64,000 nt of DNA from Antedon bifida (Eukaryota; Echinodermata; Crinoidea; Comatulida; Antedonidae): positions 8,868,501-8,932,500 of the forward strand of contig OY727094.1 of the NCBI GenBank assembly GCA_963402885.1, given 5' to 3'. The position numbers and the translations under genes are program-made. The notes below the pieces were generated by a model that was not told where the DNA came from, did not search any database, and was given only the letters and a program-made list of their open reading frames with translations. This document shows, one piece after another, positions 46,569-60,062 of the stretch; position 1 is the stretch's first letter; each line of letters opens with the position of its first letter.

Positions 46569-49500
46569 ATGTTTTACATATTGTACAGCTTCACTGTGAT
46601 CTTTTGTACCTTTTTATTTCACTGTAATATCCCGATGACATCAGGTAGGATGAAACACTTTTGTTCTTAAAATATGTATGTCACGACTTCCTCCGTGAAA
46701 TGAACAAATGTTGGTGGTGGCCAATAAAATGCGATGTGACCACGTAATTTGTGAACAAATAATGATATAATAATTATTATTTTTTAGATGTAATTTAGTC
46801 CACAACATTTGCATACCAGATTAATGGGAGTAAACATTTTAGCTTTTCTCTGTTTATAAAAGTATTAAAAGACAGTTTAATGATTCATACGAAACTACAA
46901 GAAATTAAGTATGCTTCTTTATCCAAAGTTAGTTAGGCCTATAGTATGAGTTTATTTCTATACGCATTTCTTTTTTTCATATACACTTATTAGGTAAATC
47001 CTGTATGCGATCTGCAATTTTTGAGAACCAACGGAATTTGTTGAAATCAAAAGAAATTGATTCAGTATTTGCTACTACTAGAACAAGAAGTGCAACTCGA
47101 TGTTCTCTGTTGTGTTTGAGTTTTACTCCTGGCTGTCAATCATTTCGCTATGACATCAAATCAAAATTATGTGAATTATCTGGGCGTTTGGGTATGGAAA
47201 AAACAGGCAGTCACCGGGCGTATACACTACGGCCAACCGTACGTATTACAAATGTTTTCTTGTAAAACTTGATTTGTAAAGGTTGCTGCATGGAGGAAAT
47301 ATATATTTCCTCCATGGTTGCTGATAGTGCAACAAACATAATTGACGATGCTTTAATTGGATCATCATCAATATACATTGAATTATGCCTTCTCTCTCAT
47401 TATTAATTGGAATAAGATTTTATAGACCACTGTTATGTTGTTGATATTCTTGCCTATTTACTTAGGTGAAAGATTGCCAGGATATTTTGGGAAGCGGTGG
47501 AAGCGGATTATACCCAATTGCCAAGACTGGTAGAAACGCATTGCTTGTGTACTGTGATATGGATACTGGCGAAGGAGGATGGACGGTAAATCTACATTTT
47601 TATAGATTTTGTTTACGTAGGCCTAATAAAAAGGCATGTATATAGTCATTGTTATGTAGGCCTAGCATCTAGATTTGGCTACACATGTAAAAACTAAAAA
47701 AAAAGCAGCAGACTATCAATATTCAATATCTTATTTTTGTAGGACTTAGTCTATCTAAGCAGCTGTAGGTTACGTGTACAAAAACAAATTAATACACGTT
47801 AAAACAATTGCATACAAAATATAAAATCAGTCAAACCAAATTCATTCAAACACTTTTGTAATTCTGTTTATTGCAAATGCTGTAGTACTATCGACTGGAA
47901 ACACTTGACAGCATCATTCTGCAAACACGTCTTTCAATACACTAAAGTACACACAATAACAAAACAGCGCCGATTTGTTGTTGGTGGTGGTGGAGAGAAA
48001 CTCGACCTTAACGAACTGGTTTTATCAAAGGAAATGTACATGTAACAATCATAACATGACATGTAATAAACCTTCTATTGTGGATTTTGGGTGAAATCCT
48101 TCTTTAAATGTTTATGTTACGGAGCTTAACATCATGAAACCCGATGTTAATGTTAAAACCTGTCTCTGATTTCTGTAAATAGGTAAATGTACTGTAGTAA
48201 ATTTACAAAGGAGCCGTATCGGTTTTAGTCGCGTGCAACGCGACTCTACAGCTCACTATGTCGGTCGGTTGGTTGGTCGGTTGGTCGGTAAACACTAACT
48301 TGTATATGGCCTTTTCTTGATATCAGTTTCATCTAGCTAAGTCAATTTTTCACAGTATTTTCCTTATGGCCAGGACTCGATGTGGTTATGTTTTCACGGT
48401 GCGCAATCAAAAATTACGCGGTCTACGCACGATTTAACGAAATCACGTTTGTAATCATATCTTCACAAGCATGAATCACAATTAAATAAAATTTGGTACT
48501 CATACATTTCAGGTCATATTTCATCATATGGCAATACAATTACGTGCTTAGCGCATATAACGTAAGAAAATGCGTACGCGCGCTTAAAATTTGTTAAATT
48601 GTCAAATTTATTTTCGATGAAATTAGAGGACGTTTCAGGCAATTTTACGCGTTTAAAAAATTGCAATGAGTGCGCAGATTCTTGCACGCGCACTGCACGT
48701 TAAACGTTAATACGCACTCTTTTTGCCCGATTTCTGTTTTAAAACCTTCCTTTAATAATGTCATCCTATTTGATTCACTTTCCAACTCGAAATTACGTTA
48801 TTCGAGCACGTCAAAAGTGACAGGCTACGCACGTATAAATTAAAAATATATAAATGTTTTTAAACATTTTCAACATTTTTAAACATGTTCAGCAATTTTG
48901 GTCGGTTGGTCGGTCAGTCGGTTGGTTGGTTGGTCGGTCGGTAGGTCGGGGAACACTAACTTGAGCACGCGACTGCAGCCATCTATATGGCCTTGTTAAA
49001 TCGTATGTACACTGTATTCTAGGTTTTTCAGCGGCGTGAGGATGATTCACTGAACTTTTATCGGTATTGGGAAGAATATAAAAATGGTTTTGGAAATATG
49101 TGCGGTGAGTTCTGGCTGGGAAATGACAATATACATGAGATGACGTCATCTGGAAAGTATAACCTTCGAATTGATATGAAAACGGATTCTGGTGAAGCAT
49201 ACTATTCAGTATACGAATCCTTCAGAATCAGTAATGAAGGTGATGACTACACTTTGGAAGTCGGCAATCAACTAAACGGCAACACAGGTAAGTGTAGAGA
49301 TTGTTGACAAGCATGTCATGGTTGAAAGTGTCCGTTTAATGCATTTTGGATTCATATTTCCCTATGGCAATCCTTTTTTATTTTAATTAATTCAAGTTCC
49401 ACAAGTTGTTTTTCACTTTAACCAGTTTCGACAGATTATAATTAGGTATATGAAAAAACACAACCAATGGTTTCACACATTTTTCATTGCGAAACTGTTT

Positions 49501-50121
49501 GATAGTTTAGTGGAAAACAGGTTTTAAAAGAATTTTCATCAAATAGTAAAGCGTTAAACATCTAAAGGACTGTTTCTCCTGACTATATGTCAATAATACT
49601 CGTGTTACCAACTAAGGCATAGACTGAATGGACTTTAAAGATTCCAATGCTCTTAAATATTTGACTATGACATTAAAGCCAAAACATATCAGAATGTGAT
49701 TATACGTGTCAACAATCATGTTAGATTAGATCATGAAATATACTACTACTGTTACTGCTGGTGCTGCTGCCGATACCGTTGCCGCTACCGCTACCACTAC
49801 CACCACTACTAGGCTACGATGACGACGTTAACCAACATTTAAAATAAAATGAATGTTTTTAGAAAATATCGTTATTCATTTCTTTTCTAAACAGTTGATG
49901 TGATGATACTTCATCGAGGGCAAGGTTTTACGACACGTGATGAAGATAACGACGATTTAAATGGTAATTGTGCTGTAGACCATGAAGGCGCCTGGTGGTA
50001 TCACAGTTGTTTCAAATGTCATTTAAATGGAAAGTATGGATCTTCATTTAAGTGCTACACCCGAACTAGTAAATTGGAAAATCTGGGATGGTCAGAAATG
50101 AAAATAAAGCGTAACTATTAG
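46569..50121 (+). CDS. Secreted PAN/Apple + FReD protein, copy 2
   Basis: Exons: 46569-46644, 46994-47238, 47466-47585, 49023-49287, 49895-50121; 933 nt, 310 aa, with no break. The order is signal peptide (MFYILYSFTVIFCTFLF), PAN module with two extra residues (KSKEIDSV), then FReD. Exon 3 differs from copy 1 by one residue (DTG for DTD). Exons 4 and 5 differ much more: NDNIHEM, SVYESFRISNEG, the Ca2+ loop DEDNDDLNGNCAVDHEGAWW, HSCFKCHLNG and TRTSKLENLGW. Nearly all changes are amino-acid changing. The same non-standard cysteines (NMCGEF, CFKC, FKCY) are kept. The role should be the same as copy 1, with a likely different ligand surface. Intron 3 has about 1.2 kb more than copy 1. Confidence 0.9.
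47818..49010. mobile_element. 1.2-kb insertion in FReD copy 2 intron 3
   Basis: This block is missing from copy 1 (27340-27380). Its right part, 48224-49005, begins TTTTAGTCGCGTGCAACGCG, runs into GGTCGG/GGTTGG words, and ends with a second run of these, CACTAACTTGAGCACGCGAC and TGCAGCCATC. The same borders, with the middle missing, occur at 28828-28950, and a truncated start at 44194 and 63690. GC-rich CGCG words are dense inside. There is no protein. Confidence 0.65.
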
Positions 50122-50124
50122 TAG

Positions 50125-51395
50125 TCAAAAAACTAGTAACATAAACACAATTATTCTCCCTTCTCTTGTCTTATCATGAAATTATAGTATGAATAAGCGC
50201 TGTAAACTCATGTCACTAAATACTCACAGAACAGGAAAAAAGAAATGAAATGGATGTGTTTATTTTGTGTTTATAACCGTATGAATCGATTGAAGTTTTA
50301 CTTAGTATTAATAATTGTATGTATATCAGTTGGTAGCTGGCTCATTTGTATTAAATACATCGATATATTTTGCTTAAGCTTCTTTCCAATTATAAAATGA
50401 ATGAATACAATTTTATGAACAGTTAGAACTATACAAAAGTAGGCCTATTTGATAACCCGTATTTGGGACACCCTTATTAAGAGACACTATATTTTTCATC
50501 TTGCCAATTATTATGGCTACAGTAATAATCTATATATAAATTATGGTTAATTCTGACATAGGCGAGCACAATGGAAAAACTTCGGTACTAATCTCCGCCT
50601 TGGATATCTACCTTATCTATCTCAGATGTACCGCGAAACGTAGATTTGATAACATTAGTTTTCAGTACTACGCTATTGTTCCATATTTCTATCTTAGGAA
50701 GATATTATAAAGGGTTTTATAAGAAATTTTCTGATTTCAATCGGTAAATTTTAACTCTTCGTGCGGTAGAAGTACTTTCCGGGTTCACGGTAAGGTGTGT
50801 CAATCACCTTGCAAGTTTCCTGCATGGTTGGTTTCAACCAACTAAGTTGGCCGTTGGTGCTTGTATTGGTGGCGATAGCCCTTGACATATGACCTTTTCC
50901 CCTCAAATTCGAACTCGTCCGAGCTTTTGGGGCATAGATCATTGTTGCCAAATTTGGTGAGAATCGGATAAAAACTGTGGCCTCCAGGCTGTTCACAGAC
51001 ACACACACAAACACACACACAAACACACACACACACAAACACACACACAAACATACAGGGTGAAAACATAACCTCCTTGGCGGAGGTAATAATAATAATA
51101 ATAATAATAGTTATTAGACCAATAGAAACGTTATACAGTCCCCATAACAATTTTTAAACACCATGTTTATAGAGTGTCTGCAATACCAAACGTTTGTAAA
51201 ACGAACAAACATAATGGGAAAAAGGAGGGATATAGACATTATTTTTCTGCTATATTTCAAAATTTCATGTAAACCTTCTTAGTATAATTGATTTATGTGT
51301 GCAGTTAGTAGGACACATTTTTGTATAAACGAACTAACGCACCGGTACAAAAGTATCTAGCTTTAAAAAAAAGTTCCAGCAACATCGTAAAGTTA
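50125..51395. other. Repeat-rich spacer after FReD copy 2
   Basis: 50524-50690 is the inverse of 31100-31270. 50750-51092 is a dispersed repeat ending in an ACACACAC-rich tract (50998-51053) and ACCTCCTTGGCGGAGGT (51070-51086), the palindromic terminus also seen at 25018 and 45653. An (AAT)n run follows. No gene is seen. Confidence 0.6.
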
Positions 51396-51415
51396 GTGAC
51401 ACCTAATACAATTTG

Positions 51416-54400
51416 TAGTAGAGCAGTTAACGCCATAAAAATAGCCAAGTTGTGCACTTATTACCAAAGCATGAAACTTTCCACAAAGTTTCTTTGATGT
51501 ATATAGATTCAAAATATCGGGGGGTGCCAAGTGTGCAACGTCCGGTATGGCGGCCATCTTGCTTTCAAAATGGCCACCATAAAAACAAAAAGTGTTCATA
51601 TCTTGGCAACTATAAACAGTAGAGACTTGATTCCGGTGTTAAATTGTTCACAAACCACATATTTCTATTTGCTCTAATGAAAAGTTTCGTCCAAAAATGA
51701 CCGAAATGACGTTTCTTCCAGTTTGATCTTTGACCTCTTATCTGTATACCCAGTAACTACTGATCATTTTCAATCGATTTTGGTGTCATTTTGTTCAAAA
51801 TAGAGACATTTATATTTGTAGTAATGACACATTTTCACATAAAATGACTGGAAATACAATTTATAACCTTTGACATATATAATTATGTGAACATACTGTA
51901 TGTGGTTTACATTGGTATAAATGCACCTAATTTTTATACCGAAATAAATGACACTTAACTCAAAAATGACCAGGAATTATTATTCTGAATTTTTGACGTG
52001 ATAGGATAGGCATAATGACAGATCACTGAGCTCATCTATGCCCACTTGTTTGCTTAACTGTGATTTGTCAATCGTTAGATAAAAGTTTTGGTCCTCTCTC
52101 CTTCATCTTTTCTTTTTTTTAAATGTATTATACCATATGTTGAATTGAATTGTTAGATGCCATTTGGAAAAATTTTTGATGTAAAGTAGCATTCTTTCGT
52201 TGGCCTCTTTGATGTTGCATATGAGACAAGTTCGGAAAGTTCTCATTTTCATGAGTTAAGAGAAGAGAATACCGTCTTTCAAAGTACTTACTACAAACTT
52301 ATCCTGCATTTGTGCAGTAGACCTACTTTCTTTAGTCAAAAACTCAGATAATTCTTGTTCATTTTCGTTGCATCTAAAAAAATGTACTTCATTTTTATGG
52401 TAATGGGCCTTTGCTGTAAACCTTTCATCTGAATCATTTTCCTCGATTTTCTCTAGTCATTGATTTTTTAGCAAAATCCGAACCAAATCAATTCGTAAAA
52501 GACATCTCAATATAATTATTCAAGTAATCCTCAAATTAGTGACATGGACCTACAATATACTGTTCTGTACAAGACCTTTTTAGGCATTCACCTGTGGACT
52601 TTCACTTTGAAGGTCATGGTCTCCTAATCATACAAGAAACAATGTCTGATTTAATCAATCAAAGTAGTGGGTCCAGACAAAGAAGGGGGTGTAAGACCAT
52701 CCACAGACAAAGAAGGGGGTGTAAGACCATCCACAGACAAAGAAGGGGGTGTAAGACCATCCACATACAAAGAAGGAGGTATAAAACCATCCACATACAA
52801 AGAAGGGGGTATAAGACCATCCACAGACAAAGAAGGGGGTATAAGACCATCCACAGACAAAGAAGGGGATATAAGACCATCCACAGACAAAGAAGGGGGT
52901 GTAAGACCATCCACAGACAAAGAAGGGGGTGTAAGACCATCCACACACAAAGAAGGGGGTATAAGACCATCCACAGACAAAGAAAGGGGTATAAGGCCAT
53001 CTACAGACAAAGAAGGGGGTGTAGGACCGTCCACAGACAAAGAAGGGGGTGTAAGACCATCCACAGACAAAGAAGGGGGTGTAAGACCATCCACATACGA
53101 GAAGGAGGTATAAAACCATCCACATACAAAGAAGGGGGTATAAGACCATCCACAGACAAAGAAGGGGGTATAAGACCATCCACAGGCAAAGAAGGGGATA
53201 TAAGACCATCCACAGACAAAGAAGGGGGTGTAAGACCATCCACAGACAAAGAAGGGGGTGTAAGACCATCCACACACAAAGGGTATAAGACCATCCACAG
53301 ACAAAGAAAGGGGTATAAGGCCATCTACAGACAAAGAAGGGGTGTAGGACCGTCCACAGACAAAGAAGGGGTTGTAAGACCATCCACTGACAAAGAAAGG
53401 GGTATAGGACCATCCACAGACAAAGAAGGGGGTGTAGGACCGTCTACAGACAAAGAAGGGGTTGTAAGACCATCCACTGACAAAGAAAGGGGTATAGGAC
53501 TACTTACAGACAATGAAGGGGGTGTAGGACCATCCACAGACAAAGAAGGAGAGGTAAGACCATCCACAAACAAAGAAGGGGGTATAAGACCATCCACAGA
53601 CAAAGAAGGGGGTGTAAGACCATCCACTGACAAAGTAAGGGGTATAGGACTACTTACAGACAAAGAAGAGGGTATAAGACCATCCACAGACAAAGAAGGA
53701 GGTGTAGGACCATCCACAGACAAAGAAGGGGTGTCGGACCATCTACAAACAAAGAAGGGGATGTAAGACCATCTACAGACAAAGAAAGAGGTGTAAGACC
53801 ATCCACACACAAAGAAAGGGGTTTAATACCATCAACAGACAAAGAAAGGGATGTAATACCATCAACAGACAAAGAAGGGGGTATAAGACCATCCACAGAC
53901 ACAGAAGGGGGTATAAGACCATCCACAGATAAAGAAAGGGGTGTAAGACCATCTACAGACAAAGAAGGAGGGTTAGGACCATATTAACCCAGGAAGCATA
54001 CAAAAAGAAGATGCAATCAAAATAGGCCTACCACTTGGAAAACAATAAATTGTAGAATAACTGAGGCTTAATTGTTGAAATATAAAGGGTTCTTTGTAAG
54101 GTCATTAATTATAATAATATTGATATAAACACGATCATCATACTAATTATTTGAAATTCAAATACAGTCTATCTCGAAAAGAAGCTCATACTATCACCTT
54201 TTTGAGGTTTTACGGTATTCCATGAATCCATACATGTATGTTATTTCCTCTGTCAAACTAATAAAACTTTTAGCGAATCAGAAGGTGCCAACATCGTTGA
54301 ACTAATGGTACCACCAAGCACAATGTTTACCAATTTTATGTACTATATACAATTTAAGTCCATTAATCATTTAATATAATTACGCCTATCAGGAAAAAGT

Positions 54401-54927
54401 TCAAAATTAGGTGCATTTAAGACCAACAAAAACCACATACAGTATATTCACATAATTAAAAATCAATAAATAAATGTCAAAGGTCATAAATTGTATTTTC
54501 GGTCATTTTATGTGAAAATGTTCCATTACTACAAATATAAATGTATTTATTCTGAACAAAATGAAACCAAAATCGATTGAAAATGACCAGTAGTTACAGA
54601 GATATACAAATACGAGGTCAAAGGTCAAACTGTAAGAAACGTCATTTCCGGTCATTTTTGGACGAAACTTTTCACTAGAGCAAATAGAAATATATAGTTT
54701 GTGAACAATTTGATACCAGAATTAAGTCTCTAATGTGTATAGTTGCCAAGATATGAACATTTTTTGATTTTATGGTGGCCATTTTGAAATCAAGATGGCC
54801 GCCATACCGGACGTTGGACACTTGGCACCCCACGATATTTTGAATCTATATACATCAAAGAAACTTTGTGCCAAGTTTCATGCTTTGGTAATAAAATGCA
54901 CAGCTCATGTCATTAACTGCTCTACTA
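51416..54927. mobile_element. 3.5-kb foldback-type element with ~520-bp inverted arms
   Basis: The left arm 51416-51935 and right arm 54403-54927 are reverse complements with scattered differences. Matching landmarks include TAGTAGAGCAGTTAA/TTAACTGCTCTACTA at the outer ends, ATGGCGGCCATCTTG/AAGATGGCCGCCAT, AAAAATGACCG/CGGTCATTTTTGG and GCACCTAATTTTT/AAAATTAGGTGC at the inner ends. The centre carries a 30-bp minisatellite and unique AT-rich sequence. No transposase frame is seen. It lies between FReD copy 2 and SLC17 copy 3. Confidence 0.8.
52675..53983. repeat. 30-bp minisatellite, about 44 units
   Basis: The consensus unit is AGACAAAGAAGGGGGTGTAA followed by GACCATCCAC. Because 30 is a multiple of 3, every frame stays open for long runs on both strands (for example DKEGGVRPST repeated). 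Short deletions at 53097, 53278 and 53340 shift phase. A longer-range period is visible: the variant GGAGGTATAAAACC occurs at 52775 and 53104 and the following units also match, giving a block of about 330 bp (11 units). Units after 53340 diverge more. Confidence 0.95.
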
Positions 54928-57900
54928 TTGAGCTAATATGCTGTGTGACCCCGGAGTCAAATTGGACTAGACTAGGATTGAAACCTGAACCTTGGGGGTT
55001 TGAAGTTTAAGCACAACACTACTTCTTCACTACGAAACTATTGTGTGATTCGATTAATACTAATAATACTATTCTGATTTGATTAAGTATGTTGTCTCTT
55101 TTTGTTCTTGTTCTTGTTCTGTGCCTTCTTTCGACCAATCTTGCTCCTCTCCTTTGGCAAATTTAAGAAAAAACATCATTCCAAATAGCAGTATGCCCGC
55201 ATTAATTATAAAAATAAACGACCATTGTTTAAATGTATTCTGAAAAGAAATAGATTATAATCTCAATTTTAAAAAATCCATTTACAAATAAGCCTTTTAT
55301 ATGCACCCGATACACAAGCGGTATCAAGTCTAACAACAATAAACAACATGCAGTATCGCGTCTTCTAGCAGTAACTTTCATCCCATGGGATATGTTATAA
55401 ATTATTTTCTTTATTGTCGATAGACATGATAGCAACAATACTAATATTGTATTAGTATAAACTTTTAAAGCAATAACATTTTTTTTTAAATATGTTCAAA
55501 TAAGTAAAAACTTTATTCAAAATGAATAAAAAGAAATGCGAAAATAAAAATCGCGTGTGTATACATCCATAGCAACAGGCATACAAACATGTTAAAAAGA
55601 TGAAATTAAACAAATGTACATAACAAAATATTAACCAAGTAAAAGTTGAATGCTTGATACTACGAACGAATACGGTATTGGCTGTTATATATGGCACACA
55701 TAATGTAATTAAGATTTATTTGAAATTTGACCATTACAAAATTCTAATTAGGCCTACAAAACGTAACAATTTGTCACACACGGTTCTGGTTTAATCGTTG
55801 TCTATCTACAATTTGTTCAAATATTGAAAAACTTACATTGTTTTCTGTTAGTTTACCAAGAATAACAGGAACGATGAATGCACCAATACTTGAAAACGTT
55901 GTTGCAATTCCAACAATTATTCCAGCATATTTTGAAGATATGTCCAATGAGTTGGTATTTAAACCGGGTGGATTGAATCCAAGCGCACAAAAGATAATTG
56001 AGATTAGAACCATAAATGCTACTAGGGATTCACCAACTTGGGAAATGATAAAGAAACAAACTGCAGCAACTCCAAGATCTAAATAAAAGATAAACATACA
56101 ATTGATTAAGACACATGAGTAGAGTCTTGTTATTTGATTTGATTGTGAGTCATACTGCATGGTATTCATAATAGTACTCCATTAAATTATTACGTCATTA
56201 AGAGTGCAATTTTGTTATATACGATTGTAGACAGAAAAAAAGAAAGAAATAAAGAAAAAAAGAAAGATAAAAAAGGGAAAAAAGAAAGAACGAAAAAAGA
56301 AAGAAACTTGGTCAATGTACTTAATAAATAAAATATATACGATAATGTAGTATATCATATTGAAGCATCATAAAAGAAATGAATGAATGAACGAAAGAAA
56401 GAAAGAAAAAAAGAAAGAAATAAACAAAGAAAGAAACTTGATCAATTTCCTCAATAAAATAAAAGATATATATATCATTTTGAAGCATCATACCAATGAT
56501 AACACACAGTTTTCTTGTATTCAAAATGCTCAATATATTACGGCGAATTATAAAGTCAGCACAGGCAGCAGAAAGCAGAACAACTGGAAGTCTGGCTATG
56601 GCAGGGATTGATGTCAGAATACCAGTCTAAAGTAAGTAAATAAAATACAATGATAATAATGTAATCTGGTTAATAGTCTTCGTTCCAATTCTCAGAATCG
56701 TCTTGCTCCTGCTAAAGTGAAGACCGTCTCATATTGTCATTGGAATTATCTTATGCAGCTTCTATGTTTTGGAATTCTCTTCCAAACTGCATTAAAGATG
56801 CACAGTCGGTAGCTCTTTTTTAGAAGTTTCTAAAGACATACTTGTTCAAAAAAGCATAATTAATCCCTTTTTTCTCATTTTCCATGCCACCTAGATTGTT
56901 TTAGATCTAGTTTAAGTAGGTAGGGAAGGAGGCACCTGAGTCCGGTATGACCGAGACACAACTGCTGCTGACCGGGGTTCAATTAGACCGATCCCTGGTT
57001 AGCGACGTGGTCGTATCCCCTTACTTCGGTTTGGGGTTTTTTTGCATGGTTGGAATGATTGTTTAGTATCAAGTAATTAAATCAAAATTGATGTAAAGAG
57101 TTAAATCACGCCTTAAAGTTTCCTGCTGTAACTGTGATGTAGGGCCATATCCAACATGTCATGTGTCACCTGACAACGTTTGCAAGGCACATCCATTGGA
57201 TAAGTGTTAAGTTAATATTTTAATTATCTAGTCATCGGTCAATTACTTTATACTTTCCAAAACGACACACAACCCATTGTTTATTGTATTATAATCTCTC
57301 ACTCTAGTTATCGATTTCCACTGTTCACAGAGTGAACATTTCAAGCTGTTAAATCATTCCACATTTTTAATTTAATTTGAATCATTCTTAGAGTGAAGAA
57401 AGAATGCTCTTTTATTAGTTTAAACTATTTCACACCGAACACCGCGTGACATTTTCACTCGTTCACTAGAAGCAAGAATATTAAATGAAATATTATAAAA
57501 AAACTTACAGATTTTGCATCAAATCCTAAAATGGATGAGATGAAAATGGGTATTTCTGTTATACTGAAGTACCACGCGGCGTCGAAAGCTACATAGCCAA
57601 TCACAATAGCCCACACCGCAGAGGACGTGAATATAGCCTTCCAAGGAACTGATGAATACTATGATATAAAAATATACAATTATATTTTTTATAGTTTCAA
57701 AATAAGTTGAATTTTTTGATTGTTTTTTTCGGTAGTTCAATATTAATGCATTTCTCCAACGTACAACATTTGGTACTGGACGCTCTAAGACTTGGTTCCC
57801 ACTAGCGATGCAACTCAACCTACACAGCGTAAGAATATGTGTTTCCCCGCCCCGAAATCAAACTTTGTCGCCGGTTCATTTAGGACCAGCAATACTAATG

Positions 57901-59831
57901 AACATTTAATTCTCAGTTTCGTAAATATTGAGCTTGGATTCCTTAAATTATATTTGGAATATGGCTAATGTTTAGGAAACAAAATATTAGAAATTAATGA
58001 GGGCAGCAAACCGTATATTTAAAAGTAAAAATGTAAATTCGAATTTTATGAAGGTCATAATTATATTTTTCACCATAATTGAATGCTTTAGAATGACGCA
58101 CTTTTTTATAAAACAATAAAACAACTGCGGCCTACAGCCTAATTACCATATTGGTATAATAACATTTTGTTTTATATTCTCAATAATACACTGTAACAGT
58201 GAACTGTGGGCAATGACAGTTTCAATTCTAGAGAATAATAGGTATTAGGTGGTCGGAGAAAATAAAATAAAAAGATTTGTATAAAAGAATAGATGAGTGG
58301 AGTAAGGAAGTAAAGAAAAGAAGGCTGGCATTGTATAATCATAATGCTCCGATTAAACGAAAACACACAAGCGAGGATTGCACTCAGATAGGCTCAACGA
58401 AATACTAAAATACCAAAAAAAAGAAGGAAGACCGATCAGAACGTACAGAGTGGCAAATGCAATGGACGCGCAATCGAAAAGGCAAGAGAGGAAGGCTGGC
58501 CGCCGCCGAGAGAAAAGTTTTTTTATTTAACAAATGATTTATAAAAACAACGTAGGCTAGGCCAACATCACGCGCAATGTCTAATGACGAATAGCGTTTA
58601 GGGTGATTACAGTAACACACCGTAACATTAGTTCTTTCTTCAGATGACATAAACAGTTCTAACTCCTTTTTTGTAATAAACGGGTCAGTATTTGGCGTTT
58701 CATAAATAAGTGTTGTCCATACTACCAATCCTACTAACCCGAACACGCCTGTAATAATCAAGAAATAGTACAAAGTTGTAAGGAACAAAATAAAAATATC
58801 TAACGTAAATACATAATGCATTTTTTTACTGTTAATATTATGGTTAGCGCAATCATGTTGCACAATTAGCGCTTTACCAACTCGTGACCAAATTATGGTC
58901 GGTGCAAAGTTTGATTGACAAATTGACCCTCCGAATATGAGCGTGGCAAAAAGTCAATGGAAATCACAATTCAAATTTGTTTTTGCCTGACTCACTAATT
59001 GAAGTCACGGAAGACATGTAGGGAAAAAAATTATTCGTTTGAATAATTTTATGTTTGATATTATTATTCTCAACTTTTGTTATTTTGATTTATTTTAATT
59101 TAGGGCTTGCAATTTTTTTTATCCTATTCCTATCTCTGAATTTTTTATTTTTATTTGCTTGTTATGGAGATTTGGTTTGAGTTATACATTGTATATCTAT
59201 TTTAATGAATGCTTGTCTGTTTAGTATTACCCTGTTTATGTATTTTTATAAAATGCAATTATGCGTATAACGATTCTTTTGTTTTGTTTTATTGCTTTTG
59301 GTGTCTGTGTACCAGTTACAAAAATACAATTTTGAAAAAAACAAACAATGATATATGATATCTATTATTCAAATTATTTTATATTTGTAATTATTATTGA
59401 GGCAAAAGGATAAAGCATAAGCTATTTCATTCACTATCCTTCTTAAAGATGGCAATCCTGTTCACATGTCAAACATATAATACACAAGATGCTCATAGAA
59501 AAAGAAAAAGAGAAAAGCTCCTGAATATGATATAACAGGATTTGAACCCAGAACCCTTGGATTGGTAGCCGAGCATCATAACCACCAATCCATAGATAAA
59601 CTATTATTACTGTAAAACGAACTAAACATGAACAATTACTTAAACGACAGACAAAACAAAATTACGTTAGCATACTATACGTATAAAATGACACCGGCCA
59701 ACCACCAAGTTCATATGCTGTGCAAAGCCAACCGGACAGATGACTTGAAACGATTGTTGAAAGTGTTGCCCCTGTGTAAAAATAGAAATTGAGAAAGATT
59801 AAGTTATGGTAAATGTGCAGTAGTCAACATT

Positions 59832-60062
59832 GTAGCTTGGTGGATAGATGCTAGGCTACCAATTACATTGCCCTGGGTTCAAATCAACATCAAAGATGTC
59901 AGATTTCAGACGCCAGGATTTTTTTCTCATGACAGAACAACTCCACTTCCAAGACTTGTTCGTGTAGAGAGCATATTGTGTACGTTTGTATATGGCCTCT
60001 ACAGGACAGGACAGGACAGGACAAACTGTCATAAAATAAAAAATAAAATGTTGTAAAATAGA
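59832..60062 (+). mobile_element. tRNA-derived SINE in SLC17 copy 3, intron 4
   Basis: Almost identical to 40337-40567, including the (GGACA)4 run. It was carried by the segmental duplication. Confidence 0.65.

Noticed and set aside
50842..51150. Val/Cys-rich minus-strand frames
   Set aside because: They are translations of the ACACAC simple-sequence tract inside a dispersed repeat.
52594..53766. A 390-codon plus-strand frame and several long minus-strand frames
   Set aside because: They are by-products of the 30-bp minisatellite, whose unit is a multiple of three and free of stops. Frames on both strands are equally long, phase breaks are tolerated, and no start or splice context stands out.
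52675..53983. CRISPR-like array (30-bp repeats)
   Set aside because: Units are directly abutting with no unique spacers, and the surroundings are an animal nuclear genome.
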